A DNA stretch of 23,693 nucleotides from Hofstenia miamia. Taxonomy: Eukaryota > Xenacoelomorpha > Acoela > Hofsteniidae. The notes under the pieces were generated by a model. The model made no database searches, had not been told where the DNA came from, and worked only from the letters and a program-made list of their open reading frames with translations. The stretch is from positions 1,617,459 to 1,641,151 of the forward strand of contig CABFPE010000046.1 of the NCBI GenBank assembly GCA_900660155.1, written 5' to 3'. The translations under genes were made by a program, and so were the position numbers. Positions 18,388-23,693 of the stretch are shown in pieces. Position 1 is the stretch's first letter; each line of letters starts with the position of its first letter.

Positions 18388-19248
18388 TCTTCATCCTCGT
18401 AGTAAGCCTCCTCATCTCCGATTACATTTGTTTGTTTAGTGCAATCAGGTTTTTTGTGACCCTTCTGTCTTCAACAGTAGCACTTGAAGTCTTTTTCTCT
18501 CACTTTTCTAGTCTTTCCATCCTTTCCTTTGATCTTTATGATTTTCTCTGGTTTACTTTCATTATAGGGCTTGCTCGGAGGTCGCGATTTCAGATTATTT
18601 CTCCATGTTAGTGTTTCTCTGTGCCAGACAGCTTTCTCATAGATTCGTGCGTTATTCTCAATCGTTGCTTGTATGTCAGCCGCCTCCCAAATCATCTTTT
18701 CCAGTTTATCGTCTACATCGCACTTAATTTCGAACTGTGTTCTGATACTCTCTGGCATTCTTTTGCATATATGCGAAAATAGATCGTATTTTGAGTATTT
18801 GTTTTCTCTCGAGCTCAGCATTACCAATCGCTCAACTTGTTGAATGTAATTTTGTATATCATCAGTTTTCTTCATTTTAGTCATGTTTAAGATTATTCAG
18901 TACTGGTTCTTGAAACTTTCGTTTTCATAATAGTCTATGAAATCACTTATAAGTAGTTTGTAGTTCTTTTTTGTTTCCATATCCAGTAATAAATAGTGTT
19001 GGTAAGCTGTTCCCGTCAGGTACAGCGGTAGTCTTGCTGCTGCAGCTTGCTGGCGTACTTTTCTTTCTGCCATTGTGATTTCGAACATTTGCAGCCACTC
19101 GACAAATGTTGGATTATATCCGTCTACCCTACCATTAAATTTTGGTAGCGTTGCTTTACAGGGTATTGTGTCATTGGTTGTATTCCGTGATAGTATTGAG
19201 CTTCGTATTTTGGTTTGTTGTTTATTTCTGATTGTGTCCTCCTCCTGT
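18357..19248 (-). pseudogene. gag: gag of the minus-strand element, 5' truncated
   Basis: The frame begins at the truncation near 19248, with no start codon, leader, PBS or LTR beyond it. It contains L-P-K-F-N-G-R-V-D-G, F-V-E-W, F-E-I-T-M and P-L-Y-L-T-G-x-A-Y, matching copy B gag. An in-frame TGA lies near 18894, just before 18884, where the sequence continues in the same frame. The zinc knuckle (18441-18482) is C-Y-C-*-R-Q-K-G-H-x4-C, with TGA in place of the second ligand cysteine. The frame ends at TAA 18357-18359 after an acidic tail (E-D-E-D-L-I-E-S-E-N). TTTAATA at 18387-18381 is the decayed counterpart of the frameshift heptamer in copy B. CpG is frequent here, in contrast to the integrase half of the same element. 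Confidence 0.8.
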
Positions 19249-19275
19249 AACTAAAATCATTTTTGATTGCTGGAA

Positions 19276-19797
19276 ATGAAGGCTACTGTGAAAACCAAAA
19301 CATGCATGGCTCTGTTTAATGAAACTGGACGACCCCTACTCCTATTGTTACAAGGTGGCACTCCTGATTAGAAGCAGCTTAATACTATGCAAATAACTTG
19401 AATGAAGGAAAGCTTGCTAGTTCTTTTGAATGTCATTTCATCATTGTCCAACGAGCTAAGCATTGAAGAAACGTACGTTCAAGGATTCATTGATGGTCTA
19501 AATTAAAAATCTCTTATTACGCATATCAAGAATTTCGAATCTGCAAATGTCGCTATTATTTCAGCTTGGCAAGCACTAAACCAAATTTTGAGCAATCTAG
19601 AACATAATAGCTTATTTGAACATTAGGATGAAGGCTGCTGATGATCTTTGTAAAATTATCAGTGCAAGTGGTGACCTAAATCCTTCTAATTATTTCCTTC
19701 TTCAAATGCTCAACCCAATATTGTAGGTGTTGAGAGAAGTTTTTCTATGTTAAGAAACTTTAACGCCGAGAATGCTGTACACTATTTTATTGCATAA
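19276..19797 (+). pseudogene. Decayed ORF ending in a hAT-transposase-like C-terminus
   Basis: One frame from an ATG at 19276 to TAG 19624-19626 is interrupted by only three stops and keeps protein-like composition (S-N-E-L-S-I-E-E-T-Y-V-Q-G-F-I-D-G-L-N). After two frame changes, a segment ending at 19797 reads V-G-V-E-R-S-F-S-M-L-R-N-F-N-A-E-N-A. V-E-R-S-F-S with a following E-N-A is typical of the hAT C-terminal dimerisation region. The first part is not recognised and may belong to the same transposase or to something else. It abuts the truncated gag of the minus-strand retroelement. No TIRs or 8-bp duplications were found. Confidence 0.45.
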
Positions 19798-20945
19798 TAC
19801 AATTGCAGTAAATGATTTTTTTAGTTTTGTCGTTCAGTGCTGATAAAAACTACTTAAAAACAATGTAGGAAAGTGTGCTAGCTACATAGCATACAAAATT
19901 TTTTTGCTAATTTTTATGAATGCATTATTCGTTAAGGCTTAAGTAGTAAGCATAACTACTATTGCATATTCATGCGTATATTATCTGATTTTTTTATAAA
20001 AATATTCTTCAAACACTGGCGATTTGCTAGCAGAAGCTAGCTACATGTACGCCATCTATTGTTAGTTTTTTATTGAGAGAAAACAATTTTAGACATGATG
20101 CAATGAAGTATTAAATGACATTTGACTTCACAATCCATATTATAGTTTAAAATAGACATTTTCGACTTATCATTAGTTGTAGGTAATCACTATTACAAAA
20201 TTTAACTATCAGCTAAGATTTTCCTGATATATATTTTTGCATTGGTAAAAATATGTTTTAAATGCTTTTAGATGATTTAAAATCATTATTGGTTTTAATA
20301 TCCTTGGAAGGATGTTCCAGTTGCTGATAGCACTATTAATAAATTAACTTTTCGAAGTATTTTTGAAAAAAATTATGTTAGCAATTTTTGTTTGATTTCT
20401 TTCTGATATTGACGTTAAAATTCGCAAGCTTGATTAAATTGTAAGGCGGTAATTCATTAATTATATTAGAGAAGTTTACTACATTATTAAAGATGATTAA
20501 CTGATTGGGGGGGGGGGAATATAATTTTTTGTTTTGAGATACTTTGAAACACTTTCAGAACCCATTTAAACTGGGTTTCGAATTTGTTGAGAAGGAAATC
20601 ACCTACATCTGTGAACAATATATTAATTTAGTTAAGATGACGAAGAAAATAAGCATGAAACATTTTTATTACTGCAGTGGAGGGAAATTGTTCTGCAATG
20701 TAATAAATACTTTAAGTGCCTTAAATACATGTTTACATCATATTACAATGAGTCACAGATACTAGTGGTATAACTGAAGTCCATTCTATTCTGCGAGTAA
20801 CAAAGATAATAAATTAGTGTATTCTGCTTTTGTTAATAATTTTCATATATTTCTTTACAATTTAGCTTCTTTTCTCAGTTTGCTTAAATTGAGAAAGTAT
20901 ATTTTTAATTATAAGTTCCGCTTCATTTGATTTGGACTTTGAAAT
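19798..20945. other. AT-rich intergenic DNA, nothing identified
   Basis: No ORF with protein-like content, no RNA gene and no clear repeat family was found. An 11-base G run lies at 20507-20517. The 73-codon frame at 20544-20765 has no recognisable feature and is probably chance. Confidence 0.4.
20507..20517 (+). repeat. Poly-G run
   Basis: Eleven consecutive Gs lie in otherwise AT-rich DNA. It is the longest homopolymer G run in the window and is prone to sequencing length error. Confidence 0.85.
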
Positions 20946-20949
20946 GAAA

Positions 20950-22255
20950 ATGTCTGCTACATATAGAAATCAGGTTATTAAATAATCAAGCAAACTATTG
21001 TTTTATCAAAGAGGTAGCAAAGTCAAGTATATACAAACATAACACAGCTAATATCAGTCTCAAAAAGTTATCAACGATCACATGCAACAAGCACTCAGGA
21101 AACAAAGAAGTTTGTGTTTTCAATTTCTCTCCTAAATTCTCAGTTTTCTTTTCTTTGCATTTGTCAGATTGCTCAGAAAGACATAATTTGAACTTAAAAT
21201 TATGCCAACTAAGCAAAGACGTTGTAGTACAATTTGCTAATAACTATATCAAGGTAAAGGGTGTCAATGAAAATGCAACAATTGTTGGAGTGAATATGCT
21301 TGAATTGGAGACGATATCGTAAGGTAAAGGCTACTGAACTTGGAGAATCTGCGAATTGGTAATATAACAGGGAAATTTCAATTTCATTATTTAGTATTAA
21401 ATAATGTTACTGGAATTCAGTCATTCAGTTATTCATGTCAGTTTCTCAATTGTACAATTGTTATTAGTAATTGCAATTTTTCATTCTTCAAATCAGACAC
21501 ATATCTGCATTTTCCCAGGAATAATTATAACACAATTAACATAACTATAATAAATTCAATATTTTCAAAATTTGCTCATGATGTCTCTTTCATTGAAATA
21601 TTTACTACTCATAACGCAATTAACATAACTGTAATAAATTCAATATTATCAAACTTTTTTCAAGATTTTGGTTTTCTTGACATTTATTCTACACCTAAAA
21701 CTACAATAGTTAAAATGATTAACAATACATTCAAAGATATATTGTCGTCATATTATTTTATTGTTATTTATGGAGGGCAATCAGTAAATTTATGGTTAGA
21801 AAATAATAATTTCATCCGCAAACATGTAGATCTAAACATAGTTCGTATTTCTAGTGCATTTGTGGAGAATTTTAATTTGATCAACAACCACTTTATCTTT
21901 AACATCACTCAACAACTAGTTTTTCTTAATTCTATAGACTAAAACTTATTGTCAATTGTCCAGTAATGTTTTCATTAACAATACAAGTGAATTTGCAGTG
22001 GAAATTCATCAAGCAAATGTACGCATTTCAAATGAAATCTTTATGAACAACAAATTCAACGCATATTTTTCTTCAGATTGGCATGGATTAACAATTGTAA
22101 ATACCGCGTTTGAATTTAGAGTTCCTATGGATGAAGATTATTGCCCATTCATGAATTTGGAAGCATTTCAACATTCGAATTTTTCAAATGTCACAATTTT
22201 CACAGCAAAGGATATTTTGAATATTGTTGTGGAGCAGAAATCAGTTCTCAGATAA
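20950..22255 (+). pseudogene. Beta-helix-like extracellular protein gene, broken or split into exons
   Basis: Three plus-strand frames follow each other closely. Frame one is open from about 20950 to TAA 21320 (Cys-containing, ending N-M-L-E-L-E-T-I-S). Frame two is open from about 21328 to 21942. Frame three runs from 21956 to 22255. The second contains two tandem units of about 36 residues, I-N-I-T-I-I-N-S-I-F-S-K-F and I-N-I-T-V-I-N-S-I-L-S-N-F, then N-N-T-F-K-D-I. There are many N-x-S/T sequons. Such ladders of Asn and hydrophobic residues are typical of right-handed parallel beta-helix repeats in secreted or surface proteins. No signal peptide or start is clear. GTAAGG at 21319 could be a splice donor, but the gap to the next frame is too short for an intron, so frameshifts are more likely. 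Function is unknown. Confidence 0.5.
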
Positions 22256-22352
22256 AGAATATGACAGATATTCTTTTACTACACTATCTGTTTAGATTTC
22301 TTGGAATAATTTGATATTTATCATACATTTTTAAAAAGCTATTTCAAATATT

Positions 22353-22919
22353 TTGGTTTGCAGCTCTTGCATGGCAGTATACCTTACATGGCTTTCACTG
22401 CTTTTGCAACTATTAATGCACGAATTCCTTATCCATTCTCATTGTAGTTGGCATAGAAATGACGACACACACATGTTATTCACTGTAAGTGTTGTAGTTG
22501 ATGTCTTTTCCCTGTATTTTAATAGCTACCATAGAAATGAGAATACGTTTTTCCAGATGATTCACTGTTATATTAGTTGATGTTTGCTACACACTCGATT
22601 CTTTTCCATCAGTAGATATGATTTCCAATTGTCAAATTAGTCACAACTCCATGTTGAGATCACCCGCGAAAAATACAAAAGCCGGATGCAAGTATCTTTT
22701 TTCCTAAAAGATTATAGAACCATGAATATTTACATTTATAAAGATAATTGCAGCCCAAGTAATGAACAACCCACATTGATAGAAGGTGTTTTAAAGTATC
22801 AACTATATTTTATATTTGGAGACTCATTAATATTCATGCATTATCGAATGTCATTTCACGATTGTGTTGGTGCTGTGAGTATTTATGACTTTCAATTTCT
22901 TGATTTTTTCAACTTCTAG
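22353..22919 (+). pseudogene. Further fragments of the beta-helix-like gene
   Basis: Frames at 22353-22580, 22561-22707 and 22686-22919 carry short beta-helix-like pieces: I-S-N-C-Q-I-S-H-N-S (from 22621) and M-S-F-H-D-C-V-G-A-V-S-I-Y-D (about 22850-22891). Both match the usual rung pattern of such proteins (I-S-N-C-x-I/F, then a G-A-V turn). The frames overlap out of phase, so this is a frameshifted continuation of the gene to the left or of a tandem relative. No intact ORF, start or polyadenylation site can be assigned. Confidence 0.4.
22452..22583 (+). repeat. Two diverged ~54-bp direct repeats
   Basis: Unit one (22452-22504) and unit two (22530-22583) both begin CATAGAAATGA, share TTCACTGT in the middle and end GTTGATGT. 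The spacing is 78 bp at the left end of the units, a multiple of three, but drifts through small indels. They lie inside the decayed extension of the beta-helix-like gene. Confidence 0.6.
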
Positions 22920-23693
22920 AAAGAATGATGAACTTTTCACTTGGTACAATTTTCAAAACATTGAAAAGCATCGGATTTTTATCATAAGATGATTTGTATA
23001 GTGATTCAATCAGACTACTTCTTGCCATTATACTACTGCTTTTATTCATGTTTATATTTGTTTTTTGTGTTATATGTTTTCTAGATATGTTATCCATTTT
23101 TAAAATCGCCTTGAAGTTCCTGTTTAATTTTTAATAGTTTCTTTCAAAGTACATCGCCACTCTTTGAACAATGCTATTGTCTCCTATCCGTTCGCGAATT
23201 CAAAAGGGGCCATGGTGAATGTGGAATGGCCCCTCCTCATGTCTTCAAAACTGACTTTGATTTGTTAAATGAAGCTTCGGCAAAAAATTAAAATATTTTA
23301 AACACTAAATCCGGAAATGCATTTTTAAAGTATACTTTTCAATAATTTCACATTATCAAGATTGTCAAAAAAAGCGAAACGCACGCCCCTGCTCCTGAAT
23401 GATGAGAACATCAACCTTATTTTTTAGTAAAATTACATGTCAATAAATTGAGAAGCATGTCTTCTGAAGAAATATATCGCATTCCAGCATTCTAGTTGAA
23501 CTTTTATGATAAATTAAGATATTTTCATATAACTATTATTAGAGTTGGCATGCCTAAAATAAAGAGTGTTTTAAACAGTGTTTTTTGCAATAGTTTTTTA
23601 AATGATCTTTTCCAAATTAAATAATATGGAACGATTGGAATTTTTTTTGAGATTTGTCTATTCGTACTTTCATACCCTACTTTCAAGCGAAAA
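22920..23693. other. AT-rich flank without recognised genes
   Basis: No coding, RNA or repeat feature is supported apart from the hairpin at 23205-23234. The 62-codon minus-strand frame at 22909-23097 has no recognisable content. Confidence 0.4.
23205..23234. other. 9-bp perfect inverted repeat
   Basis: AGGGGCCAT (23205-23213) pairs with ATGGCCCCT (23226-23234) across a 12-base loop. It is a GC-rich hairpin in AT-rich DNA. It could be a MITE end, a protein site or chance; nothing next to it helps decide. Confidence 0.6.

Overview
The window looks like AT-rich nuclear DNA from an invertebrate animal. It is packed with decayed mobile elements and carries the broken remains of one possible cellular gene at the right end. 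Intergenic DNA is long, there is no operon structure, and the retroelement proteins are of animal Ty3/gypsy type. A primer binding site fits the 3' end of an insect-like tRNA-Arg. The asparagine-rich beta-helix-like protein fragments at 21.3-22.9 kb recall families expanded in demosponges such as Amphimedon, but the species is only a guess.

Layout, left to right. (1) 1-1166: 3' part of a plus-strand Ty3/gypsy-like element (an extra ORF downstream of pol, here called ORF3), then a polypurine tract and a 922-bp LTR (1264-2185). (2) The same LTR is followed without a gap by a primer binding site (2186) and a second plus-strand copy: leader, gag (2613-4342), a textbook -1 frameshift heptamer at the gag stop, protease, and the linker before reverse transcriptase. 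This copy stops at a single N (5287). (3) 5288-5699 repeats 2843-3254 without a difference that I can see. (4) 5729-15950 is a CpG-starved block. It holds two related LTRs of another family (5729-6893 and 14806-15950), a fold-back element with palindromic flanks (8372-10220), a MITE (8021-8367) and the 3' half of a minus-strand retroelement (integrase and ORF3). (5) 15951-19248: the 5' half of that minus-strand element (RNase H, RT, protease, gag, reading leftward), with normal CpG. (6) 19276-19797: decayed ORFs ending in a hAT-transposase-like tail. (7) 19800-20940: featureless AT-rich DNA. (8) 20950-22920: fragments of a beta-helix-like, N-glycosylation-rich protein gene. (9) 22921-23693: no gene seen.

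The plus- and minus-strand retroelements belong to one lineage: gag, zinc knuckle, protease, pre-RT linker and ORF3 all align between them. The deduced order is LTR - PBS(tRNA-Arg) - gag - (-1 frameshift) - PR - RT - RNase H - IN - ORF3 - PPT - LTR. ORF3 is roughly 1000 codons in the minus-strand copy, has no family I recognise, and is the most interesting coding content here. Every copy carries stops and frameshifts, so none is autonomous as read.
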